A stretch of DNA of 64,000 nt from Mucilaginibacter_A sp050954285. Lineage in GTDB: Bacteria; Bacteroidota; Bacteroidia; Sphingobacteriales; Sphingobacteriaceae. Where the stretch lies: positions 124,001 through 188,000 of the forward strand of contig JBPBPL010000007.1 in assembly GCA_050954285.1 (NCBI GenBank), in the 5' to 3' direction. The notes beneath the pieces are model-generated. The model saw only the letters and a program-made list of their open reading frames with translations, was not told the DNA's origin and did no database searches. The position numbers and the translations under genes were made by a program. This document shows, piece by piece, positions 1 through 7,831 of the stretch; position 1 is the first letter of the stretch, and every line of letters begins with the position of its first letter.

Positions 1-259
1 AAGAAGCATCCGTTTGATTAAGGATCACTTTCATACAACCGATTGGCATACTGTTTTTATCGGCATAAAAACAGTATACAGCTGGATCTGATAATTCCTG
101 AATGATCTTTTCAACGCTAAAACTTTCGGCCAGATATTGCGCCATATCCTGCGGATTGTTGAATTCAGCAAAAGTTTCTGAAAACAAATCAGCACCCAGC
201 TTGGCAAATTCGGCAGCTTCTTCGGGGTTTACTTTGCGGATAGTGATTTCAGGATTCAT
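1..259 (-). CDS. GNAT-family N-acetyltransferase, N-terminal part (runs off the window)
   Basis: Reading the minus strand from the ATG at 259 gives an open frame to the window edge (86 codons) beginning MNPEITIRKVNPEEAAEF. The pattern of a short beta strand (ITIRKV), helices, then DKNSMPIGCMKV followed by a strand is typical of the first half of a GNAT acetyl-CoA-dependent acyltransferase. The acetyl-CoA binding loop (Q/RxxGxG/A) would lie beyond the window, so the family call is moderate and no substrate can be named. The start is 6 bases past the asnS stop, so the gene is probably the second gene of an asnS transcript. A perfect inverted pair of the dispersed motif lies inside it at 48-77, and the first nine bases of the window look like one more, truncated copy. 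Confidence 0.65.
   Translation of the reverse strand, partial: MNPEITIRKVNPEEAAEFAKLGADLFSETFAEFNNPQDMAQYLAESFSVEKIIQELSDPAVYCFYADKNSMPIGCMKVILNQTDAS
48..77. repeat. Inverted pair of the dispersed motif (GT form) inside a coding region
   Basis: ATACTGTTTTTAT and ATAAAAACAGTAT face each other across a 4-base loop (CGGC), giving a 13-bp perfect stem. It lies within the acetyltransferase reading frame, where the copies encode YCFY and DKNS. A terminator-like hairpin inside a gene is unusual. Confidence 0.8.
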
Positions 260-265
260 CTGGCT

Positions 266-1714
266 TTAAAACTCAGCATTTTTTGGAAAACGTGGAAAAG
301 GAATCACGTCGCGGATATTGCCCATCCCGGTCACAAACTGCACCAAACGTTCAAAACCCAAACCAAAACCGGCATGTTCGCAGCTTCCAAAACGGCGCGT
401 ATCCAAATACCAATCCAGTTCTTCTTTTGGGATGTTCATTTCGTCCATACGGCGTTCCAATTTGTCCAAACGTTCTTCGCGCTGTGAGCCGCCAACCATT
501 TCGCCGATTCCAGGAAATAAAATATCCATCGCCCGAACAGTTTTGCGTCCAGCTGCATCCGGCTCATTCTGGCGCATATAAAACGCTTTGATTTCTGCCG
601 GGTAATCGGTCAGAATTACTGGTTTTTTAAAATGTTTTTCTACCAGATAACGCTCATGTTCAGATTGTAAATCAGCGCCCCAATCTTCAATTAGATAATT
701 GAATTTCTTCTTTTTATTTTGGGAAGAATTTTTCAGAATTTCAATTGCTTCCGTATAAGTCAATCGTTCAAAATCCTGATCCAGACAAAACTGCAATTTC
801 TCCAGCAAACCCAAATCCAGGCGTTCATTTTGTGGTTTTTGTTTTTCTTCTTCGGCCAAACGTTGCGCTAAAAACTCCAGATCATCTGCATTTTTATCCA
901 ATGCTTCTTTTATCACGTATTTTAACAAAGCTTCCGCTAGATTAGCGTTATCTTCCAGATCACAAAAAGCCATTTCCGGTTCAATCATCCAAAATTCGGC
1001 TAAGTGGCGCGTTGTATTGGAGTTTTCAGCACGAAAAGTTGGACCGAAAGTATAAATCTCGCTCAAAGCCATCGCACCCAATTCGCCTTCCAGCTGACCG
1101 GAAACGGTTAAATTAGTTGCTTTTCCGAAGAAATCTTCCTTGTAATCAACTTCGCCTTCTGCTGTTTTTGGAACTTGAGTTAAGTCGAAATTTGTTACGT
1201 GAAAAGTTTCACCTGCGCCTTCCGCATCCGAAGCGGTAATGATCGGCGTATTCAAATATACAAATCCACGCTCCTGAAAAAACTGGTGCACAGCAAACGC
1301 CAGCGTATTTCTCACCCTAAAAACAGCAGCAAAAGTGTTGGTGCGAAAACGTAAATGTGCGATTTCGCGCAAAAATTCTAGGCTGTGTTTTTTGGGTTGA
1401 AGCGGATATTTCTCCGGATCAGAATCGCCCAGAATTTCTATGGATGCTGCTTTTACCTCTACTTTTTGTCCTTTTCCAAGTGATGCAACCACTTGTCCGG
1501 TTATGCTGATGGCTGCGCCGGTAGTGATGCGTTTTAACAATGCCGGATCAGTATTTTCAAAATCAACTACAATTTGCAGGTTTTGATTGGTCGAACCATC
1601 ATTCAAAGCAATAAACTGGTTGTTGCGGAACGTGCGCACCCAGCCTTTTACTGTGGTTTCAAATCCGGTTTGTTCGCCTTGCAAAAGTGCCTTGATTTTT
1701 GTTCGCTGATTCAT
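266..1714 (-). CDS. asnS: Asparaginyl-tRNA synthetase
   Basis: Charges tRNA-Asn with asparagine in the cytoplasm. The 482-residue length is normal for bacterial AsnRS. Residues about 15-105 form the OB-fold anticodon-binding domain (VKGWVRTFRNNQFIALNDGS). The class II catalytic core follows, with motif 2 around FRAENSNTTRHLAEFWMIE and motif 3 GFGLGFERLVQFVTG near the C-terminus, then the usual IRDVIPFPRFP ending. The FRAE..NTRHLAEF signature and the AsnRS-type OB domain favour AsnRS over AspRS. ATG start at 1714. The GNAT gene begins 6 bases downstream. A dispersed-motif copy (901-914) is read through as VIKEAL. Confidence 0.97.
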   Translation of the reverse strand: MNQRTKIKALLQGEQTGFETTVKGWVRTFRNNQFIALNDGSTNQNLQIVVDFENTDPALLKRITTGAAISITGQVVASLGKGQKVEVKAASIEILGDSDPEKYPLQPKKHSLEFLREIAHLRFRTNTFAAVFRVRNTLAFAVHQFFQERGFVYLNTPIITASDAEGAGETFHVTNFDLTQVPKTAEGEVDYKEDFFGKATNLTVSGQLEGELGAMALSEIYTFGPTFRAENSNTTRHLAEFWMIEPEMAFCDLEDNANLAEALLKYVIKEALDKNADDLEFLAQRLAEEEKQKPQNERLDLGLLEKLQFCLDQDFERLTYTEAIEILKNSSQNKKKKFNYLIEDWGADLQSEHERYLVEKHFKKPVILTDYPAEIKAFYMRQNEPDAAGRKTVRAMDILFPGIGEMVGGSQREERLDKLERRMDEMNIPKEELDWYLDTRRFGSCEHAGFGLGFERLVQFVTGMGNIRDVIPFPRFPKNAEF

Positions 1715-1866
1715 AAATACATCCTTTTTTGGAGCGGCGAAAATACGATTTATTCAGCACAGATAATTTCTGGTCTTGTATTTAAACAACAGCAAAATTG
1801 AAATCCATGTAAACAAAATTTTTTGGGGAGGGTTAGCAATTACAATCAGCATTAAACAATTTCTAT

Positions 1867-2076
1867 ATGAAAACTCAGTTCAACATAAAAACAAATTTTG
1901 CAAAAGGTCTAACCAAGTTTCACCTTATTTTTGGTACACTATTACTTGTATCAGCGAGTTTAGCATCTTGCAACAGCAATAGTAGTAATGGTGGAAAAAC
2001 TACTGCCAGCCATGATACTTCGAGCGCAGTTAGTAACCGGGTAGATACAATTGGAGGTGGTAGTAAGCAACATTAA
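1867..2076 (+). CDS. Small secreted lipoprotein, function unknown
   Basis: The protein is 69 residues. A charged N-terminus (MKTQFNIKTNFAKGLTKF) leads to a hydrophobic stretch (LIFGTLLLVSASLA) and a lipobox ending SLASC, followed by a short Ser/Thr/Gly-rich tail with no recognisable domain. I expect processing by signal peptidase II and anchoring in the envelope. It has its own terminator downstream (2102-2142). The next gene is also a lipoprotein with a similar low-complexity Ser/Thr segment directly after its Cys, so the two may be related in origin or expression. No family recognised. Confidence 0.6.
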   Translation: MKTQFNIKTNFAKGLTKFHLIFGTLLLVSASLASCNSNSSNGGKTTASHDTSSAVSNRVDTIGGGSKQH

Positions 2077-2101
2077 TAGATTGAAATTAAAAGTTACCTG
2101 T

Positions 2102-2142
2102 AAAAAAGAGCCGTTTTGAATATTCATAGCGGCTTTTTTTTG
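2102..2142 (+). terminator. Intrinsic terminator after the small lipoprotein
   Basis: AAAAAAGAGCCG and CGGCTTTTTTTT form an imperfect stem (one bulge) across a 15-base loop, followed by a T run. Confidence 0.7.
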
Positions 2143-2313
2143 TTTAAAATTTATCGCGCTTATAAAAACCATTTAATTTCAAAGGCCGTAAATTTTATTA
2201 TCATTTAATATTTAAACAGCTTAAATTAAATTATATACAGGCTTAAACAAATGAAATATGCTTGTGTTGAAAGCAAACTCGTTACAAAATTTTTATTTAC
2301 TCTATTATTATTT

Positions 2314-3495
2314 ATGAAAATTCCATTTATTCAACTTTCAAAACCGAAATCTGGCAAAGCCGGGATGCCTTTATCAGTTTGTGCAATAGCAATTGCAGCA
2401 ATTTCTTTTACGGCCTGCGATGGCAATAAAGGAAAAACAAGCTCAACAACCGACACTTCTAATGCCTCAACTGCCACAGTGGACACTACTGCATCGTTAA
2501 AAAAGTTAACACCAAAAGGGCCAAAACCAGCTTGGGGGCCGAATATTAAACCGGAAATGGCTGTCGTGATTGAAAAATTGACTAGTTATGGCGATAAGCC
2601 AGTTGAATCTCTTAATGCTGTTCAAGCCAGAAAAAATCACACAGCAAGTGATGCGGTTATGGATGTGATGAAAGATAACAACATCCCGATGCCAGCACCA
2701 AAAGTTGATACAGTAGGCAAAGAAATTCCGGTAGCAGGCGGCAATATCCATTTACGTATCTACACACCAAAAGAAAAAAAGGATTCTTATCCAGTAATCG
2801 TTTACTATCACGGCGGCGGTTTTGTAATCGCTAATATTGATGTTTACAATGCTTCTGCACAAGCAATGGCAGAGCAGGTTGGTGCAGTTGTAGTAGCGGT
2901 TGCTTATCGTTTGGCTCCTGAGCATAAATTTCCAACGGCTCATGATGATGCTTATGCAGCTTATGCTTGGACGGTAAAGAATGCGGCTTCTATCAAAGGT
3001 GATCCAAAGAAAATTGCTGTTTTAGGTGAAAGTGCCGGCGGAAATTTAGCAGTTGCAACGGCTATTAAAGCACGCGATAATGGCATTATGGTTCCAACAC
3101 ATATTGTAAGCGTTTACCCGATTGCCAACAGCGATACCAAAACGGATTCTTACATGAAACAAGCAAACGACAAACCGTTGAATAAGCCAATGATGATTTG
3201 GTTTACTACAAATTATACCAGAACTCCTGCTGATGCAAAAGATCCGCGTATTTCTTTGGTTAATGCTAACTTAAAAGGTTTGCCAGCTACTACAATTATC
3301 ACAGATGAGTATGATCCGTTGCATGATGATGGTACAAAACTTGCTGATAAATTAAAAGCTGCTGGTGTAACGGTTAACAGCAAAAATTATGATGGTGTAA
3401 CCCACGAATTTTTTGGAATGGCTACCGTAGTTCCGCAAGCTAAAGAAGCACAAGCTTTTGCTGCAAGTGAACTGAAAAAAGCTTTCGGTATGTAA
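2314..3495 (+). CDS. Lipoprotein alpha/beta hydrolase (HSL-type esterase/lipase)
   Basis: A 393-residue carboxylic-ester hydrolase of the hormone-sensitive-lipase group, probably envelope-anchored. I start it at the ATG at 2314 because the 21 codons upstream break the signal peptide, while MKIPFIQL... leads into a hydrophobic stretch ending in the lipobox SFTAC. A Ser/Thr-rich linker follows. The catalytic domain shows the oxyanion motif HGGGF, the nucleophile elbow GESAGG, an acid in DEYDPLHDDG and the catalytic His in GVTHEF. The substrate cannot be read from sequence. A strong terminator lies 22 bases after the stop, so the gene is probably monocistronic. Confidence 0.88.
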   Translation: MKIPFIQLSKPKSGKAGMPLSVCAIAIAAISFTACDGNKGKTSSTTDTSNASTATVDTTASLKKLTPKGPKPAWGPNIKPEMAVVIEKLTSYGDKPVESLNAVQARKNHTASDAVMDVMKDNNIPMPAPKVDTVGKEIPVAGGNIHLRIYTPKEKKDSYPVIVYYHGGGFVIANIDVYNASAQAMAEQVGAVVVAVAYRLAPEHKFPTAHDDAYAAYAWTVKNAASIKGDPKKIAVLGESAGGNLAVATAIKARDNGIMVPTHIVSVYPIANSDTKTDSYMKQANDKPLNKPMMIWFTTNYTRTPADAKDPRISLVNANLKGLPATTIITDEYDPLHDDGTKLADKLKAAGVTVNSKNYDGVTHEFFGMATVVPQAKEAQAFAASELKKAFGM

Positions 3496-3516
3496 TCCAA
3501 ACAATTTTTAGATGAT

Positions 3517-3556
3517 AAAAAGAGCTATCCACCGAAAGTTGGATGGCTCTTTTTTT
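3517..3556 (+). terminator. Intrinsic terminator after the esterase gene
   Basis: AAAAGAGCTATCCACC pairs with GGATGGCTCTTTT across a short GAAAGTT loop, followed by a run of eight or more T. The A run on the other side could also stop the convergent minus-strand gene. Confidence 0.85.
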
Positions 3557-3568
3557 TGTTTTTGCAGC

Positions 3569-3844
3569 TCAAAATCGCTCCTGGATCCGGTCGCCGATAT
3601 TAGTTTCAATAAATTGTAACGTAATGTTAATTGCATCCAGTTTGTCTGCAATCTGGCTAATCAAGTCTTCTGCCTGATTATTTAAACCATAATTCACCAT
3701 CAGCGCCGTATAAATCATACCGCGTTTTGGGTCGAAGCAGGTATTCATCGAAACTACTTTATAACCATCAAGCGCTTTTTCATCCAGCAGTAATTCCAAT
3801 TCACCGGACGAATTACTATCTAAAATAATGTAATCAATTTCCAT
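3569..3844 (-). CDS. Hypothetical protein, DUF4177/DUF1737-like
   Basis: The protein is 91 residues from the ATG at 3844 (the longer frame begins with TTG). It starts with a beta-strand-like segment (MEIDYIILDS), then a helix, then DGYKVVSMNTCFDP and a strand MIYTALMVNY. This resembles small DUF4177-type proteins (strand, helix, 'GW/GYxvv', strand). The C-terminal third is an amphipathic helix. No signal peptide, no catalytic motif. The resemblance is by eye only. It converges on the esterase gene and shares the terminator region between them. Confidence 0.55.
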   Translation of the reverse strand: MEIDYIILDSNSSGELELLLDEKALDGYKVVSMNTCFDPKRGMIYTALMVNYGLNNQAEDLISQIADKLDAINITLQFIETNIGDRIQERF

Positions 3845-4029
3845 CAATGTTTAAATAATTGTAGCAATCTGTTACGGTAGTAGCTTGGTTTTAGTTAGAT
3901 TTCTGCAGAAAATTTTAAGTAGAATAACGAATTGTGCACCTGAAATTTTATATTTTTTCTGTGGAGAAAAAAAAACTCCCTAAATCAGCAAGCCGAGAGC
4001 GATAAAAAGGTTCGTACTAATTGGTGTTG

Positions 4030-4043
4030 ATGCTGTTTTTATC
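4030..4043 (+). repeat. Dispersed motif copy (GT form) upstream of the glycosyltransferase gene
   Basis: ATGCTGTTTTTATC followed by CACC. It lies in the 257-base spacer 3845-4101, which otherwise shows no gene. Confidence 0.75.
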
Positions 4044-4101
4044 CACCTTTTTTCTGTGTTGATCGCCAAAACAATTAAATAGAATCACAGTTTAGCAAGT
4101 C

Positions 4102-5994
4102 ATGAGTAAAAATGACCTTAAACCGTATATTTCTATTTTAATGCCGGTGTACAACCAGGCCAATTTTATCAGCCGGGCCATCCAAAGTTTACTCATCCAA
4201 GGCTATCAAAACTGGCAACTGGTTATTATCAACGACGGTTCTACGGATCATCTGGAAAGTATCGTTTCTGCCTATCTCAATCATCCGCAGATCACTTATC
4301 TCGAAAATAAAGAAAATAAAGGTTTAGGTGCTGCGCTGAACCAGGGTTTGGCAAAAGCGAAATTTGATTTAATTGCTTACTTGCCTGCTGATGATGTTTT
4401 TTACAACGATCACCTTCAATCTCTTATAAATAAACTGGATGAAAACCCGGAAAATGTACTGGCTTTTTCCGGTATCCGTCATCATTATAATCGTTATGCA
4501 GATGGAAAATTAGAAGGTTTCTGGCTGCAATTGGTGCAATGTCTCCACAAAAAAACCAATGATCTCTGGATGGAACGGCAGGAGTTAGTGACCGATGACC
4601 TCGACCGCATGTTCTGGAATAAATTAGCGTTGAAAGGAGCATTTGCAGAAACCGGAAACATCACCTGCGAATGGGTTGATCATCCGCACCAGCGTTACAA
4701 AATCATTCAGGAACCACTGGGTGGCATCAATCCGTACAAGTTATATTATGGCGTGAAGCAACCGCTGCGCTATCATACTACGATGGGAAATTTGATTGAT
4801 GAGGTTAGCTTTTACGAACCTTTTCGCCATAAAAATAAGGTTGATCCAAAAGGATTAAAAATTGTAATTGTAGGCGAACTGGCTTACAACGCTGAGCGGA
4901 TTGTAGCTTTTGAAGAACAAGGCCACCAGTTGTACGGTTTGTGGATGCGCGATCCGTACTGGTACAATACCGTCGGTCCGCTGCCTTTCGGCAATATGGA
5001 AGATATCCCGTATGAAAACTGGCAGCAGCGCATCGCCGAGATCAAACCGGATATAATTTATGCTTTGCTGAACTGGCAGGCCGTACCTTTTGCCCGCGAA
5101 ATTATGCTGGCTGATACTGGCATTCCGTTTGTTTGGCATTTTAAAGAAGGTCCGCTGATTTGCATGGAACACGGTTTATGGCCGGAGTTGATTGATCTGC
5201 ATACTTTATCTGATGCGCAGATTTATTCAAGCCCGGAAATGCGCGACTGGTTCCTCCAATTTTTACCCGATAAAAACAGCATGACCATGATTCTGGATGG
5301 CGATTTGCCGAAAAAAGAATGGTTTAAATCAGAACAAACATCACTTTTATCAGATCAGGATGGCGAATTACACACCGTTGTGCCGGGCCGGCCAATTGGT
5401 TTGCATCCGCAAAATGTGGTTGATCTGGCAGAACAAAAAATTCATCTTCATTTTTATGGTGATTTTACGCACGGCCAATGGAAAGAATGGATCATCAAAA
5501 CGCAAAAAATGGCGCCTGGCTTTTTGCACATTCACCCAAATGTAACGCAGGAAAATTGGGTAAAAGAGTTTTCAAAGTATGATGCCGGCTGGCTGCATTT
5601 TTTTGAAAGCAGAAATGATGGTGAAATGATGCGCGCCAATTGGGACGATCTCAATTATCCGGCACGCATTGCTACACTGGCCATGGCTGGTTTGCCGATG
5701 TTGCAGCGCGATAATTCCGGTCATATTGTGGCCATGCAATCGCTGGTTAAAGAGTTGGGTTTGGGTTTGTTTTTCAGCGATACCAAAGAATTGGGAATTC
5801 AACTTGGCGATAAGCAAAAAATGCAGCAGATCCGGCAAAATGTTTGGGAAAAACGGATGCTGTTTTGTTTTGATGAACATGTGCCCGAACTCGTTTCCTT
5901 TTTTCGCAAAGTGATGGCTGCGAAAGAGCCTTCCGCCAAAATCACCCAAAAAACTGTTGTAAAAACAGTATTGAATAAAGTAACTAAATTCTAA
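4102..5994 (+). CDS. Two-domain glycosyltransferase (GT2 fused to a GT4/GT-B-like domain)
   Basis: 630 residues. Residues about 8-120 are a GT2 (GT-A fold) domain: ISILMPVYNQANFISRAI, then VIINDGSTD, then the metal-binding YLPADD. From about residue 250 a second domain starts with a Rossmann-like strand (LKIVIVGELAYNAER) and continues with DIIYALLNWQ, VVPGRPIGL and WLHFFES, as in GT-B enzymes of the GT4 type. The bifunctional arrangement suggests two consecutive sugar transfers in a surface glycan. Sugars cannot be named. It heads a plus-strand run (PEBP protein, GT9) and faces the hldE/GT4 genes, which supports an LPS/polysaccharide role. Confidence 0.85.
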   Translation: MSKNDLKPYISILMPVYNQANFISRAIQSLLIQGYQNWQLVIINDGSTDHLESIVSAYLNHPQITYLENKENKGLGAALNQGLAKAKFDLIAYLPADDVFYNDHLQSLINKLDENPENVLAFSGIRHHYNRYADGKLEGFWLQLVQCLHKKTNDLWMERQELVTDDLDRMFWNKLALKGAFAETGNITCEWVDHPHQRYKIIQEPLGGINPYKLYYGVKQPLRYHTTMGNLIDEVSFYEPFRHKNKVDPKGLKIVIVGELAYNAERIVAFEEQGHQLYGLWMRDPYWYNTVGPLPFGNMEDIPYENWQQRIAEIKPDIIYALLNWQAVPFAREIMLADTGIPFVWHFKEGPLICMEHGLWPELIDLHTLSDAQIYSSPEMRDWFLQFLPDKNSMTMILDGDLPKKEWFKSEQTSLLSDQDGELHTVVPGRPIGLHPQNVVDLAEQKIHLHFYGDFTHGQWKEWIIKTQKMAPGFLHIHPNVTQENWVKEFSKYDAGWLHFFESRNDGEMMRANWDDLNYPARIATLAMAGLPMLQRDNSGHIVAMQSLVKELGLGLFFSDTKELGIQLGDKQKMQQIRQNVWEKRMLFCFDEHVPELVSFFRKVMAAKEPSAKITQKTVVKTVLNKVTKF

Positions 5995-6014
5995 AATTAC
6001 CTATAAAATCTGTC

Positions 6015-6470
6015 ATGATCTTAAAAAGTACCTTCGAGGAAAATCAGGAAATTCCGACACTGTTTACCTGCATGAGCGAAAATATTAATCCGCCATTGTT
6101 TTTTGAAGACGTTCCGGAAGGCACAAAAAGCCTGATTCTATCTCTGGAAGATACCGATGCTACGCCAACGCCCTGGATTCACTGGCTGCTGTTTAATATT
6201 CCAACAACGGTAACAATGGTTAACCAAAACCAAATCCCGGAAGGCGCCACGGAAGGTTTGGCCAACAATAAAAGCTTTGGTTATGAAGGCCCTTGTCCGA
6301 AATATTTCTCCGGAATGCATCATTATTTATTCACTTTGGTAGCTTTAAATACCGTTTTGGATATTCCAGCAGCATCCGACAAAACCGTTGTGTTTGAAAA
6401 AATGCAAGGCCATATCCTGGCAACGGCACAGTTGGTGGGTTTGTGCAACGCTGATAAATTTACCCTGTAA
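6015..6470 (+). CDS. YbhB/YbcL-family PEBP protein
   Basis: 151 residues, the normal length for bacterial phosphatidylethanolamine-binding-protein homologues (Raf-kinase-inhibitor-like fold). Characteristic segments are MSENINPPLFFEDVP, SLILSLEDTDATPTPWIHWLLF and YEGPCPKYFSGMHHYLFTLVAL, which form the anion-binding pocket. No signal peptide, so cytoplasmic. The molecular role of these proteins in bacteria is not settled. It begins 20 bases after the glycosyltransferase stop and may simply be co-transcribed. Its TAA stop (6468-6470) lies inside a variant of the dispersed motif (GTAAAAACAGCAT). Confidence 0.9.
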   Translation: MILKSTFEENQEIPTLFTCMSENINPPLFFEDVPEGTKSLILSLEDTDATPTPWIHWLLFNIPTTVTMVNQNQIPEGATEGLANNKSFGYEGPCPKYFSGMHHYLFTLVALNTVLDIPAASDKTVVFEKMQGHILATAQLVGLCNADKFTL

Positions 6471-6488
6471 AAACAGCATGGTTATGCA

Positions 6489-6565
6489 AAACTTGTTTCG
6501 GCACCTCATCAAAAGGTTTTGATTTTGCAGGAGAGATGCTGAAACAAGCTCAGGATGACCATTTA
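6489..6565. repeat. Imperfect palindromic repeat element between genes
   Basis: ACTTGTTTCGGCACCTCATC (6491-6510) and GAGAGATGCTGAAACAAGCT (6531-6550) pair imperfectly, followed by CAGGATGACC. The wording 'TGCTGAAACAAGxTCAGxATGAC' resembles a palindromic intergenic repeat common in Sphingobacteriales genomes. That recognition is from memory and only one copy is present here. Confidence 0.45.
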
Positions 6566-6585
6566 GAACCAAATTCATCTCAGCC

Positions 6586-7713
6586 ATGATCAAAAAAATA
6601 GCCGTTCTGCGTGCCAATGCGCTGGGCGATTTCATTTTTATATTGCCTGCTTTGCAAGCTTTGAAAGACACTTTCCCAAATGTGGAAATTGTTTTACTGG
6701 GGAAAGAATGGCATCGCGAATACCTGACAGGGCGGCCATCTAATGTTGATCGGGTAGTGGTTGTGCCGCCATATCCCGGCGTTGGTGCAGCTTATGATTA
6801 TCAGGTTGATGAAGGCGAACTGAATACCTTTTTTAATGAAATGCAAGCCGAAAATTTTGATATGGCCTTCCAGTTTCATGGTGGCGGCAAAAATTCTAAT
6901 CCGTTTATGCTTCGTTTAGGAGCCAAAAAAGTGATTGGCCTAAAATCTCCGGTTGCGCCTGAAGTTGATGTTTCGGTACCTTATGTTTTGTATCACAGCG
7001 AAGCCATGCGTTATTTAGAAATGGTGGCATTAATTGGTGCAAAAACGCTGAATATTGAGCCTCGATGGGAATCAATCCCAAAAGATTTGGAAGAATTAGA
7101 TAAAGTTTTGCCTGGTTGGAAAAGTCAAAACTTGATTGTCATTCATCCTGGTGCAACGGATATGCGCCGCCGCTGGCCGGCAAAAAAGTTTGCTGCTATT
7201 GCCGATGACTTGATTGATTTAGGTTTTAAAATCGCCATTACCGGAACCGATTTTGAAAATGAGGTGGTAAAAGAAGTATGGGAAAACATCAGCGAAAAGC
7301 AGAAAGCTTATAACTTATGCGGAAAACTCTCACTGTCCGGGATGACAGGTCTGCTCTCAATTGCCAAATTGGTTATAGCTAATGATACCGGCCCGATCCA
7401 TTTGGCAAGAGCTTTAAAAACACCAACAGTTGGAATTTTTTGGTGCAGCAATGCCATTACCGGCGCACCTTTTACAGTAATGCAAAACCGTACATTAATT
7501 TCTTTTATGGTTGATTGTCCGATTTGCGGACAACGGGTAATTTCAGCAACAGCAATTTTTCCACCCAGAGGAAACTGTCATCATCAAATTTGTTTTGTGG
7601 ATGAAATTACCGAAAAACAGGTGATGGATTCAGCTCAGGATTTATTATTTCAAACCAGCAACTGGCCCGAAGATATTGTTGTGAAGCCAATTGATTTTGT
7701 AAATTTTTATTAA
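6586..7713 (+). CDS. Glycosyltransferase family 9 (heptosyltransferase-like)
   Basis: 375 residues, GT-B fold. It starts KIAVLRANALGDFIFILPAL, the GT9 N-terminal signature that binds the acceptor side. The C-terminal half has the ADP-heptose-type donor-site segments IHPGATDMRRRWPAKKFAAI and ANDTGPIHLARAL followed by PTVGIFW. An unusual insertion CPICGQ...FPPRGNCHHQIC carries several Cys/His. ADP-heptose use is supported by hldE directly downstream on the opposite strand. It probably adds a core sugar to lipid A-core or to another surface glycan. It is separated from the PEBP gene by the palindromic repeat. Confidence 0.88.
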   Translation: MIKKIAVLRANALGDFIFILPALQALKDTFPNVEIVLLGKEWHREYLTGRPSNVDRVVVVPPYPGVGAAYDYQVDEGELNTFFNEMQAENFDMAFQFHGGGKNSNPFMLRLGAKKVIGLKSPVAPEVDVSVPYVLYHSEAMRYLEMVALIGAKTLNIEPRWESIPKDLEELDKVLPGWKSQNLIVIHPGATDMRRRWPAKKFAAIADDLIDLGFKIAITGTDFENEVVKEVWENISEKQKAYNLCGKLSLSGMTGLLSIAKLVIANDTGPIHLARALKTPTVGIFWCSNAITGAPFTVMQNRTLISFMVDCPICGQRVISATAIFPPRGNCHHQICFVDEITEKQVMDSAQDLLFQTSNWPEDIVVKPIDFVNFY

Positions 7714-7746
7714 GGTATGTTGTTGTCATGTTTACTAAAGGAAGAT

Positions 7747-7792
7747 TCTTTTCAAACGAAGTGTGATTTTTCTCTTGCTTCGATGAAAATTT
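7747..7792. terminator. Possible bidirectional hairpin between convergent genes
   Basis: CTTTTCAAACGAAG and CTTCGATGAAAAT can pair imperfectly across a T-rich loop, in the spacer between the convergent GT9 and hldE genes. The stem is weak, so confidence is low. Confidence 0.3.
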
Positions 7793-7831
7793 CTCACATT
7801 AAATTGATAAAACAAATAGTACCAAATATAA

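Noticed and set aside
283..945. Plus-strand open frames of 66-102 codons opposite asnS
   Set aside because: They lie antisense to a clear AsnRS gene and have low-complexity, unrelated translations; they are shadows of its codon bias.
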